A stretch of DNA of 64,000 bases from Mycolicibacter terrae (GTDB lineage: Bacteria > Actinomycetota > Actinomycetes > Mycobacteriales > Mycobacteriaceae): positions 3,348,001 to 3,412,000 of the forward strand of contig NZ_AP022564.1 of the NCBI RefSeq assembly GCF_010727125.1. The letters are read 5' to 3'. The notes below the pieces were generated by a model, which saw only the letters and a program-made list of their open reading frames with translations, was not told the origin of the DNA and did no database searches. A program made the translations under genes and the position numbers. Shown here piece after piece: positions 9,183-17,578 of this stretch (its first letter is position 1; each line of letters starts with the position of its first letter).

Positions 9183-9912
9183 ACCGCGGCGGCAGCCGGC
9201 GCATCACCCACACCATCGGCGCCCACGGCCAGGGCGGCACCACCGCCCGGCCGGTTTCGCGTTCGATCGCGCCCACCATCGCCTTGACCCCGGATTCGTT
9301 GTCCACCATCAACATCGTCGACGCCGACTTGGCCGTCATCTCCGACTCGATATAGCCCGGCTCCAGCACCGTGACCTTGATCGGGCTGCCGGCGTACTCG
9401 GCGCGCAGCGACTCACCCAGCGACGACACCCCGGCCTTGCTGGCGGCGTAGGCCGCCTTGACGCCGGGCACACCCTTGTTGCCCAGCACCGAGGAGATCA
9501 GCACCAGGTGCCCGCTGCCGGCGGAGCTGAACATCTCCAGCGCGGTCTCGATCTGGACCAGCGCGGCGACCAGGTTGGTTTCGAGGGTGGCCTTGTTGGC
9601 CCACAGCTTCCCGGCCCCCAGCGGGGCGCCCTTGCCGATCCCGGCGTTGACGATGACCCGGTCGATTCCGCCGAGTTCGCCGGAGAGCTGGGCGAACACC
9701 TTGGGCACCTCGTCATGGTCATTGACGTCGAGGGCTGCCACCGCCACCTTGACGCCGGGATACTGCTGCGTCAGCTCGTCTTTCAGTTCCTCGAGGCGGT
9801 CGATTCGACGAGCGCACAGGGCCAGGTCGCGTCCGCGCGCGGCGAATGCGCGGGCCATCCCGGCTCCCAGCCCAGAGCTTGCCCCGGTGATGAGGATCTT
9901 CTGACGAACCAT
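9163..9912 (-). CDS. Short-chain dehydrogenase/reductase (Rv0945-like)
   Basis: A classical SDR of 249 residues with the NAD(P)-binding [12 protein letters not shown] motif near the N-terminus, NAG in VIVNAGIG, the catalytic Ser in LISSV and the YAASK active-site motif. The basic residues ARRIDR after the second strand suggest NADP(H) preference. The C-terminus (WPWAPMVWVMRRLPP) is hydrophobic and may touch the membrane. The substrate is unknown. Sequence and position match M. tuberculosis Rv0945. Confidence 0.9.
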   Translation of the reverse strand: MVRQKILITGASSGLGAGMARAFAARGRDLALCARRIDRLEELKDELTQQYPGVKVAVAALDVNDHDEVPKVFAQLSGELGGIDRVIVNAGIGKGAPLGAGKLWANKATLETNLVAALVQIETALEMFSSAGSGHLVLISSVLGNKGVPGVKAAYAASKAGVSSLGESLRAEYAGSPIKVTVLEPGYIESEMTAKSASTMLMVDNESGVKAMVGAIERETGRAVVPPWPWAPMVWVMRRLPPRFTKRFA

Positions 9913-9962
9913 CCGGGCAGCCTAGCCCGGATCGACGGCTCTCAAACACTCGCGGGGTCCGG

Positions 9963-10826
9963 CTACTTGAGCAGCCGCGACATCCTCCGGTCGGCGAGCA
10001 CCTTGCCGCCGGTCTGACACGTCGGGCAGTACTGGAAAGACTTGTCGGCGAACGACACCTCGCGCACCGTGTCGCCGCAGACCGGACACGGCAGCCCGGT
10101 GCGGGCGTGCACCCGCAGCCCGGAGCGCTTCTCCCCCTTGAGCGTGGCGGCCTGCTGACCGACGGAGCGGGTCACCGCGTCGGTGAGCACGGCGCGCATC
10201 GCCTCGTGCAGCGCGGCGAGCTGCTCACCGGAGAGCTTGGCCGCGGTCGCGAACGGCGAAATGCGCGCGGTGTGCAGGATCTCGTCGCTGTAGGCATTGC
10301 CGACCCCGGCGATCACCTTCTGATCGGTGAGGACGGTCTTGATGCGCCCGGTGTTGCCGGCCAGCAGGCCGGCCAGCTCATCGGCTGTCACCTCCAGCGC
10401 GTCGGGACCCAGGCCGCCGATTCCCGGCACCTTGTCCGGATCGTCGACCAGCCAGACCGCCAGGCGTTTCTGGGTGCCGGCTTCGGTGAGGTCGAATCCG
10501 GGCGCCTGCCCCGGGGTCGCCAGATGCACCCGCAGCGCGATCGGTCCCTTGCCGGGCCGCAGCGGCGCCGGCGCCAGCTGGTCCGACCAGCGCAGCCAGC
10601 CCGCCCGGGACAGATGCGCGATCAGGAACAGATCGCCGGCCTGCAAGCCGAGGTATTTGCCCCAGCGATGCGCACCCGTGACGATCTGGCCGTGCAACGC
10701 CGCCAGCGGCGGGTCGAAGGTCTTGAGCACCGAGAACGCCACCACATCAACGCGGCCGACGGTGCAACCGACGGCGTGACGGCGCAGGTGATCGGCGAGC
10801 GCCTCGACTTCGGGCAGTTCGGGCAT
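9963..10826 (-). CDS. Fpg/Nei-family DNA glycosylase (Fpg2), full length
   Basis: A base-excision repair glycosylase/AP lyase of the formamidopyrimidine family, 287 residues. It keeps the N-terminal PELPEVE with Pro2 and Glu3 catalytic residues, Lys57 in HRWGKYLG, the H2TH signature VGNAYSDEIL and the C-terminal zinc finger CPVC...YCPTC. All catalytic elements are therefore present. From memory, the M. tuberculosis counterpart Rv0944 is a much shorter, truncated copy, so this is the intact ancestral form. It is followed by a membrane protein gene 18 bp upstream of its own start on the same strand. Confidence 0.93.
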   Translation of the reverse strand: MPELPEVEALADHLRRHAVGCTVGRVDVVAFSVLKTFDPPLAALHGQIVTGAHRWGKYLGLQAGDLFLIAHLSRAGWLRWSDQLAPAPLRPGKGPIALRVHLATPGQAPGFDLTEAGTQKRLAVWLVDDPDKVPGIGGLGPDALEVTADELAGLLAGNTGRIKTVLTDQKVIAGVGNAYSDEILHTARISPFATAAKLSGEQLAALHEAMRAVLTDAVTRSVGQQAATLKGEKRSGLRVHARTGLPCPVCGDTVREVSFADKSFQYCPTCQTGGKVLADRRMSRLLK

Positions 10827-10844
10827 GCCCTCGAGTCTGCCCGG

Positions 10845-11246
10845 TTACCGGGCGATGCGCCGGGCGTCGCGCAGCACCAGGGACAGCACCCAGCTCACCA
10901 GGGACAGCACGATCGCCGCCCAGATGGCGTCCCACCAGAAGTCGGCGATGTACAGGCCCCAGTGCCTGGCGGTTTTTGCGGTGATCCACGCGGTGATCCA
11001 CAGCATCAACGCGTTGATCACGATGTGGAACAGCCCCAGGGTGAGGATGTACAGCGGGATCGACAGCAGCTGCACCACCGGCTTGATGAAGGCGTTGACC
11101 AGCCCGAAGATCAACGCGACGACGAAGATGATGCCGACCCGCGCGACCGTGGTGTCACCGCCGACGATCTCGACTCCGGGAACGATCTGGGTGACCACCC
11201 ACAGCGCGAGCCCGGTCAGTGCGGCGCGGATCAGGAACGGTCCCAT
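10845..11246 (-). CDS. Phage-holin-IV-superfamily membrane protein
   Basis: A small (133 residue) protein with four hydrophobic segments: FLIRAALTGLALWVV, VGIIFVVALIFGLVNAF, LYILTLGLFHIVINALML and DAIWAAIVLSLVSWVLS. This is the pattern of the widespread bacterial YvlD/holin-IV family, which has no proven lytic role in chromosomal context. The motif GLVNAFIKPVV is characteristic. Start ATG 11246 was chosen; the longer frame upstream is low complexity. It lies upstream of fpg2 on the same strand. Confidence 0.82.
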   Translation of the reverse strand: MGPFLIRAALTGLALWVVTQIVPGVEIVGGDTTVARVGIIFVVALIFGLVNAFIKPVVQLLSIPLYILTLGLFHIVINALMLWITAWITAKTARHWGLYIADFWWDAIWAAIVLSLVSWVLSLVLRDARRIAR

Positions 11247-11308
11247 GGGCAGATCCTGCCACGCCGAACTCGCCGACGACGCGGTTCCGGTGGGATGTCG
11301 AGCGGCGG

Positions 11309-11593
11309 TCAGCCCCCGGCGGCTCCGAGGCGGGCCCGCACCCCGGCCGTGATCCGGTCGACGTGCCAACCGGCTGTTCGGCAGGCCGTCACGACGGCAT
11401 CGGCGGATTCGGCAGTGATCACCCCGAACATGGTCTCGTCGGTGGGCGAGGTCAGTGCGACCAGCAGCGTGGCCTGCACGGCGGCGGCGGCGCCGGCGAG
11501 CCGATCGATGGCGGCGTCGACGACCGAGTCGACCAGATCGGGTTGGTACCACTCCACCAGGAAGCACTGACGCGCCGCCTCGCTGTCGCTCAC
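11309..11593 (-). CDS. Small conserved protein, possibly ferredoxin-like (DUF4242-type) fold
   Basis: A 94-residue soluble protein starting MSDSEAARQCFLVEWYQPDL. The alternation of beta strand, helix (DSVVDAAIDRLAGAAAAV), strands (ATLLVALTSPTDETMFGVI) and helix (ADAVVTACRTAG) is compatible with a ferredoxin-like alpha/beta sandwich, but this is a guess from pattern. No catalytic motif is seen. It sits between the holin-like gene and the large LAL regulator on the same strand. Confidence 0.65.
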   Translation of the reverse strand: MSDSEAARQCFLVEWYQPDLVDSVVDAAIDRLAGAAAAVQATLLVALTSPTDETMFGVITAESADAVVTACRTAGWHVDRITAGVRARLGAAGG

Positions 11594-11628
11594 GCCCCCG
11601 ACATTAAGGCGGAAGCGGCCCCGGCGAA

Positions 11629-14427
11629 TCAGGGATTTCCCTGGACATCCGCGGCATTCAGCGCAGCGAACAGCGCAGCGCGCGAGCGGATGCCCAGTTT
11701 GCGGTACACACTGCTCAGGGTCATTTCCACGGTCTTGGGTGCGATGAACAACTCCGCGGCGATCTGCTTGTTGGACAGTCCGGCGGCAGCGTGCTCGGCG
11801 ACGCGACGCTCAGCGGGGGTCAGGTCGGCGCCCCGGCCGGCCGCGGTCATCCGGTCCAACTCGGCACGGGCACGCCGCTCCCACAGCGGTGCGCCCAGAC
11901 GCTCGAAGGTCTCCAGGGCCGCGCGCAGGCTGGCCTGGGCGGCCTGCTTGCGACGGCGGCGCCGTTGCACTTGGCCCAGCAACAGCTGGGTTCGGGCCTT
12001 TTCGAACGGCATGGGAAGCCGTTCGTGATGCCGCAGCGCTTCCTGCGCGGCCTGCTCGGCGGCGTCGAGGTCGCCACGCGCGGCCAGCAAGTGGGCGCTC
12101 CCGCGAGCGCCCACGGCCCGCATCCACGGCCGGTCGTGACGGGCGCCATTGCGTTCGAGCGCCACGACCAGTGGTTCGGCCTCGTCGAGCCGGCCCAGCG
12201 CTGTGAGGGCCTCCACGGCGTCGGGGAGGTGGCCCCCGACCACGATCTCGGTGCCCTGCTCCGGGTCGAACGAAGCCAGCAGCGGCTCCAGCACCTTGAT
12301 CGCAGCCGGGTAGTCGCCGAGCGACACCTCGAGGAACCCCAACACTCTCGCCACCGCATCGCACAGCAACGCGGCCCCGGTCGCGCGGCAGACCCGAAGG
12401 GCAACCTCCGTAATCTCGCGGACATCCTGCGCGCGGCCGGTATAGGCGGCAACCTCGGCCTGACCTATCCACGCCTCGGTGAGCACGTGCCTGCCGCCCA
12501 TCTGCTCGGCGCGCTGGACGGCGTCCTCAGCGGTTTCCGCCGCGTCGGCATAGCGGCCGGCCCAGAGATCGATCATGGTGGCGTGGTGGGCCACCCACAG
12601 GATGTCGATCTCGGTGCCGCTGCGCAGACACCGCTGCCGGACCACGTCGAGTTGAGAGCGGGCCGCCTCCAACTCACCGGTCCAGGCGGAGATGACGGCC
12701 GCAACCGCAGCTGCCTGAAACGCCGCGACCGTCGCGCCGTCCGGCTTCTCCAGTTCCAGTGCCAGCTGTAACGCCTGAACATCGACCCCGAGCCCATGGA
12801 CGAAGCCGACGATCACGCCGACCGCCAACGCCTGGCTGCGCAATGCACCTATACCGAGCTGTTCGGCTTGCTCCACCGCCGCGCGTGCGTGGCGGACGGA
12901 TTCCTCGAGTTCTCCGATCATGGCGGTGGTCGGCACCAGCAGCAGCCGGGCCTGCAACTGCAGCATCGCGTTGTCGGTCGTGGCGATGGCCTGATCGAGC
13001 AGGTCCGCACCCGCTACCAGGCTCTCGTCGTAGCCGGTGATGGCGGCGAGCGCGATCAGCGCCATGCAGCGCAATCCGCCCGGGGGCAGGTTGTCGAGGG
13101 TCGATTCCAGGTGTGCACGCGCCGCGCCGAGTGCCCCGGAGCGGAAATGCTGCTCGGCGGCCCGTAACCGGCGCACAGGATTGTCCCCGCCGAGATTGAT
13201 TGCGAGCTCGATCAATTCGGCGGCTACCGCCGGTGCTCCACGCGCCTGGGTGGCTTGGGCGGCAGCGTCGAGGGCTTGCACGGTGTCCGGATCGCCGGTG
13301 GTGGCCGCCAGCGCCAGATGACGCGCGGTCAGCTCCGGCTCCTCGACGATGTCGGCCAGCCGGCGATGCATGGCTCGCCGCGCCGCCGGGCCGGCGGCGC
13401 TGTACACCCCGGTGGCGAACAGCGGATGACGAAACCGGATCCGGCTGCCGTCGATCTCGACCACCTCACCGGCGTGCTCGGATTCGACCAGCTCGACGAC
13501 GCGGTCGGGGCTGATGCCGGTGGCGCGACTCACCCGATCGACGGTGGGCAGCGCGGCAGAGGCTGCTGCCAGCATCACAGCGGCGACGTCTCCGTCGGGG
13601 CATCCGATGTTGTGGCGCACCAGCTCGGCCAGGGCATCAGGGAGTCCGAACGCAGCCCGACCGGGGTCCTCGGCAACGAACCGTGCCAGCTCGATCGCGA
13701 AAAACGGGTTGCCGCCGGAGATTTCATGGATCCGGGTGATCGACGGCCGCGGCAACGTACGCCCCAGCCGCGCGGATATCAGGGCGTGCACGCCGCCCAG
13801 CGTCAGCGGGGTGATCCGCACCCGCTCCACCGACCCGGGACGTCCCGGATTCAGCCAGGTCATGTTGGCGGCGCCCGGTGCGCCGGTTCGGAGGGTGATC
13901 AACAGACCGACCCGGCCGGTGAGCCGTCGTTCCGCAAACCCGATCACCACCTGGCTGGACATGTCCAGCCATTGGGCGTCGTCGATGCAGAGCAGCACCG
14001 GCGTATCCGAACTCAGTCTGCGGATCACCGCCAGGAACGCGGTCGCGACCAGCCGTTCATTGCCGGCGGGGCCGTCGCCCGCGCCCAGCAGGACGCGGTC
14101 CAGTGCCGCACGCTGCTCCTCGGGCAGCTCAGCCAGCACCCCGGCGTCGACGCGGGCGAGCAGGTCGGCCACCGCCGCGTAGGCATAGCGGACCTCGGTG
14201 GGGGCGCCGACCGCCGTGAGCACCAGGTACCCCCGTGCCGCCGCGACCTCTGCCGCCTCCCACAGCAGGGTGGACTTGCCGATCCCGGCTTCGCCTTCGA
14301 GCACGAGGGTTCCGGGTTCCGCCAGCGCGCGGTCCAGGAAGGCGCGCACCACCGCGGCCTCAGCCTTTCGGTCCGCCAAACCCGTACTCACGACCACAAT
14401 TGTGGCAGCAGCGACCCTTGACGGCAC
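11629..14427 (-). CDS. Large ATP-binding LuxR-family (LAL) transcriptional regulator
   Basis: A 932-residue regulator with an N-terminal STAND-type ATPase (Walker A EGEAGIGKSTLL near residue 45, Walker B LLCIDDAQWLD) and a long helical TPR-like middle from about residue 380. The C-terminal LuxR-type helix-turn-helix contains LTPAERRVAEHAAAGLSNKQ and KTVEMTLSSVYRKLGIRSR. Such LAL proteins are ATP-dependent activators that sense small ligands through the helical repeats. The start is GTG 14427; GTG 14391 is possible. It is divergent from the AurF-type oxygenase gene, with direct repeats in the shared promoter region, so that operon is a plausible target. Confidence 0.9.
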   Translation of the reverse strand: MPSRVAAATIVVVSTGLADRKAEAAVVRAFLDRALAEPGTLVLEGEAGIGKSTLLWEAAEVAAARGYLVLTAVGAPTEVRYAYAAVADLLARVDAGVLAELPEEQRAALDRVLLGAGDGPAGNERLVATAFLAVIRRLSSDTPVLLCIDDAQWLDMSSQVVIGFAERRLTGRVGLLITLRTGAPGAANMTWLNPGRPGSVERVRITPLTLGGVHALISARLGRTLPRPSITRIHEISGGNPFFAIELARFVAEDPGRAAFGLPDALAELVRHNIGCPDGDVAAVMLAAASAALPTVDRVSRATGISPDRVVELVESEHAGEVVEIDGSRIRFRHPLFATGVYSAAGPAARRAMHRRLADIVEEPELTARHLALAATTGDPDTVQALDAAAQATQARGAPAVAAELIELAINLGGDNPVRRLRAAEQHFRSGALGAARAHLESTLDNLPPGGLRCMALIALAAITGYDESLVAGADLLDQAIATTDNAMLQLQARLLLVPTTAMIGELEESVRHARAAVEQAEQLGIGALRSQALAVGVIVGFVHGLGVDVQALQLALELEKPDGATVAAFQAAAVAAVISAWTGELEAARSQLDVVRQRCLRSGTEIDILWVAHHATMIDLWAGRYADAAETAEDAVQRAEQMGGRHVLTEAWIGQAEVAAYTGRAQDVREITEVALRVCRATGAALLCDAVARVLGFLEVSLGDYPAAIKVLEPLLASFDPEQGTEIVVGGHLPDAVEALTALGRLDEAEPLVVALERNGARHDRPWMRAVGARGSAHLLAARGDLDAAEQAAQEALRHHERLPMPFEKARTQLLLGQVQRRRRRKQAAQASLRAALETFERLGAPLWERRARAELDRMTAAGRGADLTPAERRVAEHAAAGLSNKQIAAELFIAPKTVEMTLSSVYRKLGIRSRAALFAALNAADVQGNP

Positions 14428-14503
14428 AGGTTTGCCATGTGGTTCCGGTGGGGTGGACCGCGACGATGCCGGAGCGCTCGACCCCCGTGACGACGCTCAC
14501 GTC

Positions 14504-14532
14504 GTACCGTAGGTATCCGGTACCGTAGGTAT
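14504..14532 (+). repeat. Two 13-bp direct repeats in the aurF promoter (candidate operator)
   Basis: GTACCGTAGGTAT occurs twice with a 16-bp period (14504-14516 and 14520-14532). The second copy abuts the -35 of the promoter reading toward the AurF-type gene. The CCGTAGGT core is shared with the palindrome in front of the DesA-like gene at 33619-33648. Confidence 0.6.
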
Positions 14533-14560
14533 TGACATCTTCGGTGGCGCCCCCTATTTT
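14532..14560 (+). promoter_or_regulatory. Sigma-A-type promoter of the AurF-type operon
   Basis: TTGACA at 14532-14537 and TATTTT at 14555-14560 are separated by exactly 17 bp. Transcription would start near 14567, about 23 nt before the ATG, leaving room for the AGAAGGGA ribosome site. Confidence 0.65.
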
Positions 14561-14589
14561 TTGGGGACCGAAGCGAGAAGGGATCCCCG

Positions 14590-15492
14590 ATGACCACTGT
14601 CGTGCGGCCGAATGGACCGTCCCGGGAGGAATTCGCCGAACGCCTGCTGAAGGGCTCGGTGAAGAAGTCCTACGCTCCCGTCGTCGACATCGACTGGGAC
14701 GCCCCGATCGACCCGGACAAGTTCTTCCTGCCGGCTCGGATGTGCAGCCTTTACGGCACCGGCCTGTGGGAGGCGATGACCCGTGAACAGCAGATCGAGA
14801 TGTCGCGCCAGGAGCTGGTCAACGTGCTGTCGGCGGGCATCTGGTTCGAGAACATCCTCAACCAGGCGCTGCTGCGCGACATGATGCACAAGAATCCCAC
14901 CGCGCGCACCACCCACTACTCGCTGACCGAGCTGGGCGACGAGGCCCGGCACATGCTGATGTTCGGCAAGACCATCGACCGCATCGGTGGCGTCCCGGTG
15001 CGCCCGAAGCTGTACCAGCGCATCGTGATCAACTCGCTGCCGTTCGTCTTCCGGGGCCCCATCCTGTGGGGCGCGGCCCTGGTCGGCGAGGAGATCTTCG
15101 ATGCGCTGCAACGCCAGATTCTCGACGAGCCGGACCTGCAGCCGATCGTCCGGCGGGTGATGCGCATCCACGTCACCGAGGAAGCCCGCCACATTCAATA
15201 CGCGCGCGACGGCCTGCGGCGCAGCGTGCCGGCGATGCCGCGCTACCGCCGTGTCCTGCTGGCGAACCTGCAGGGCGTGGGCGGGCCGTTCTACCGCCAC
15301 TTGTTGACCCTGCCGATCGTCTACAAGCGGGTCGGGCTGGACGGCCGCGAAGCTCGCCGGGTGGCGCGGACCAACCCGCACTTCCAGGCCGCCTGCCGCT
15401 CGTCGTTCGCCCCGCTGTCCGCCTTCTTCACCGAGGTGGGCCTGATGGGCCGGCTGGCCCGGCGGATGTGGCGGCGGGCCGGTTTCCTGTGA
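14590..15492 (+). CDS. AurF-family diiron oxygenase
   Basis: A predicted non-haem diiron oxygenase of 300 residues. Iron ligands are visible as the Glu in WFENILNQ, the ExxH motif in GDEARHMLMF and the second ExxH in TEEARHIQYARDG; the family includes the arylamine N-oxygenase AurF. The natural substrate is unknown; mycobacterial members are often found near lipid genes. Two short hydrophobic patches (LPFVFRGPILWGAALV) may associate with membrane. It has a strong promoter with direct repeats and is coupled by a 4-bp overlap (GTGA) to the DUF4873 gene, suggesting one functional unit. Confidence 0.85.
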   Translation: MTTVVRPNGPSREEFAERLLKGSVKKSYAPVVDIDWDAPIDPDKFFLPARMCSLYGTGLWEAMTREQQIEMSRQELVNVLSAGIWFENILNQALLRDMMHKNPTARTTHYSLTELGDEARHMLMFGKTIDRIGGVPVRPKLYQRIVINSLPFVFRGPILWGAALVGEEIFDALQRQILDEPDLQPIVRRVMRIHVTEEARHIQYARDGLRRSVPAMPRYRRVLLANLQGVGGPFYRHLLTLPIVYKRVGLDGREARRVARTNPHFQAACRSSFAPLSAFFTEVGLMGRLARRMWRRAGFL

Positions 15493-16220
15493 GCCACAGC
15501 GACATCCTCGACGTGGTCGTGCTGGGTGACCCGGCGCGCCTGCACGGGCTGCTCGACGGCGCCCGGGTGATCGATCCGGCCGGGACGGACGTGACCACCC
15601 GATTCGACAGCGCCGAGGAGACGTGGGCGGTGACCACCGCCGACGGTGCGGTGCTGACCGCCCGGGTGATCATCGACGCCACCACCTCGCGCGACGACGT
15701 CGTTGCCGCGCACGGGACACCCAACCGGTTCCGGATCCCGGGTCCGCATACCCGCCGGCAGGCGCGGTATGTGGCCCGGCTCGTCGAGTCCATGCAGCGC
15801 AGCGGAGCCAGCCGTATCGAATCCCGCTCGCCCCGGCTGCGGGTGCACCCGGTGCTGCCGACCCGGGGACTGTCCCGGTTCTATCTCACCGGCTCGGCGG
15901 GTTTCGATGAGGACAACGACGAGACCTACGACGGGCCGGCCGTGCTCACCCACAACGGCGAGGACTACCCGACCCGAGTCCGACTGGCGGGCCACTTCGA
16001 TCCGATCGACGGTCAATACCATTGGCAGGGAATGTTTTTCACGGATCTGCCGGGCGTGAACGCCACCGGCTCCAAGGTCAGTATCCGGATCGGCGAACAC
16101 ACCGCGCAGGGACGCGTCGCCGAGCGGACGCCATGGGGAACGCTGACCGTGACCGGCGCTGCCGGATATCCACCCTTCCCGCTGCAGGACGTCGAAATCG
16201 CGATGCTGCCACGGATCTAG
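15489..16220 (+). CDS. DUF4873-domain protein
   Basis: A 243-residue protein whose C-terminal half carries the DUF4873 signature: YDGPAVLTHNGEDYPTRVRL, then GHFDPIDGQYHWQGMF, GVNATGSKVSIRIGEHTAQG and GTLTVTGAAGYPPFPL. In other actinobacteria this domain is typically fused to a flavin monooxygenase. The N-terminal half here has a few Rossmann-like stretches (VVVLGDP, VIIDATTSRDD) but no intact GxGxxG, so a catalytic flavin domain is not supported. The GTG start overlaps the oxygenase stop, and no separate promoter is seen. The likely role is an accessory to the diiron enzyme (inference). Confidence 0.75.
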   Translation: MSHSDILDVVVLGDPARLHGLLDGARVIDPAGTDVTTRFDSAEETWAVTTADGAVLTARVIIDATTSRDDVVAAHGTPNRFRIPGPHTRRQARYVARLVESMQRSGASRIESRSPRLRVHPVLPTRGLSRFYLTGSAGFDEDNDETYDGPAVLTHNGEDYPTRVRLAGHFDPIDGQYHWQGMFFTDLPGVNATGSKVSIRIGEHTAQGRVAERTPWGTLTVTGAAGYPPFPLQDVEIAMLPRI

Positions 16221-16293
16221 CCACGATCCCGCACGGTCGCCGCGGTGAGTCTGCTATGCAAAGAGCACACCACCGACAGACCGAGGAGACGAT

Positions 16294-17163
16294 GTGCGGT
16301 TCACCTACGCCGAGGCGATGACCGACCCGAGCTACTACATTCCGCTCGCCAAAGCCGCCGAGGCAGCCGGCTACCACAGCATGTCGATCCCGGACAGCAT
16401 CGCCTATCCGTTCGAGTCGGACTCGAAGTATCCCTACACCCCGGACGGCAACCGTGAGTTCCTGGACGGCAAGGCATTCATCGAGACATTCGTGTTGATC
16501 GCGGCGCTGGGCGCGGTCACCAGCACGTTGCGGTTCACCCCGTTCGTGATCAAGCTACCGATCCGCCCGCCGGCCCTGGTGGCCAAGCAGGCCGGTTCGC
16601 TGGCCGCGATGATCGGTGACCGGCTGAGCCTGGGCGTGGGCACCAGCCCCTGGCCGGAGGACTATGAGCTGATGGGGGTGCCGTTCGCCCGGCGCGGCAA
16701 GCGGATGGACGAGTGCATCGAGGTCATCCGGGGACTGACCACCGGCGACTACTTCGAATTCCACGGCGAGTTCTACGACATCCCGAAAACCAAGATGACC
16801 CCGGCGCCGGCTCAGCCCATTCCGATCCTGATCGGCGGCCACGCCGACGCCGCTCTGCGTCGCGCCGCCCGTAACGACGGCTGGATGCACGGCGGCGGCG
16901 ACCCGGCCGAGCTCGACGGCCTGATCGCCAGGCTCAAACAACTTCGTGAGGAGGAAGGCCGTACGGGTCCGTTCGAGATCCACGTGATCTCGGTCGACGG
17001 GTTCACCCTCGACGGCGTCAAGCGCCTGGAGGACAAAGGGGTGACCGACGTCATCGTGGGTTTCCGGGTGCCCTACATCGTCGGTCCCGACACCGAGCCG
17101 CTGGCCGACAAGATCCGCAACCTGGAGCGCTTCGCCGAGCACGTGATCGCCAAGGCCGGGTGA
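16294..17163 (+). CDS. LLM-class F420-dependent oxidoreductase (Rv0940c-like)
   Basis: A luciferase-like monooxygenase fold protein of 289 residues. Family stretches include RFTPFVIKLPIRPPALVAKQ, LSLGVGTSPWPEDYELMG, GKRMDECIEVIRGL and PIPILIGGHADAALRRAAR. In mycobacteria this group uses cofactor F420 rather than FMN. The start is GTG 16294, 4 nt after a GAGGAGA site; the ATG two bases earlier is out of frame. The substrate is unknown. It resembles M. tuberculosis Rv0940c in sequence and neighbourhood. Confidence 0.87.
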   Translation: MRFTYAEAMTDPSYYIPLAKAAEAAGYHSMSIPDSIAYPFESDSKYPYTPDGNREFLDGKAFIETFVLIAALGAVTSTLRFTPFVIKLPIRPPALVAKQAGSLAAMIGDRLSLGVGTSPWPEDYELMGVPFARRGKRMDECIEVIRGLTTGDYFEFHGEFYDIPKTKMTPAPAQPIPILIGGHADAALRRAARNDGWMHGGGDPAELDGLIARLKQLREEEGRTGPFEIHVISVDGFTLDGVKRLEDKGVTDVIVGFRVPYIVGPDTEPLADKIRNLERFAEHVIAKAG

Positions 17164-17315
17164 CGCCGGTCACATCGTGACCGTAGGCGTGTGCAGCCTC
17201 ACTGTGTCGGTGGGATTGGTTTGGGCGGCGGCGACGTTACATGGACGTACGCGCCGACCGCCGACCGCGGCCGCGGGTACTGCAGCTCTCGTTGCGTGAC
17301 CTGCAGGAGGTATTG

Positions 17316-17465
17316 ATGAAGACGCAGACTTGCCTGTCGGCCCAGCCGCGGGACGGCCACGGCGACTACCAACGGGCGGTTCACCTGCTGCGTGCCGCCG
17401 CCTCTTGTGACGCAGGGCAGAGCGATGCCCGCCGCCAATGGATCCGCGCCGCCACACAGTGCTGA
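17316..17465 (+). CDS. Small ORF with a perfect Shine-Dalgarno, 49 aa, unknown
   Basis: ATG 17316 is preceded by AGGAGG at 17305-17310 with 5-nt spacing, one of the best ribosome sites in the window. The peptide starts MKTQTCLSAQPRDGH, has a helical middle (YQRAVHLLRAAASC) and ends in Cys; three Cys in total. No membrane segment or known family is visible. It sits alone in the 415-bp space between the F420 oxidoreductase and the secreted PGRS-glycosidase gene. It may be a real small protein or a leader peptide for the downstream gene. Confidence 0.5.
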   Translation: MKTQTCLSAQPRDGHGDYQRAVHLLRAAASCDAGQSDARRQWIRAATQC

Positions 17466-17578
17466 TCGACCCAATCCGGCACCTTTTACGGCGAATCCTT
17501 CCGTACGGTAAGTAACTCGTTTACCCTTCTCAGACACACCTCAGAAATTGGTGCGCGTCCTGGGAAGGGTTTGCCGAC

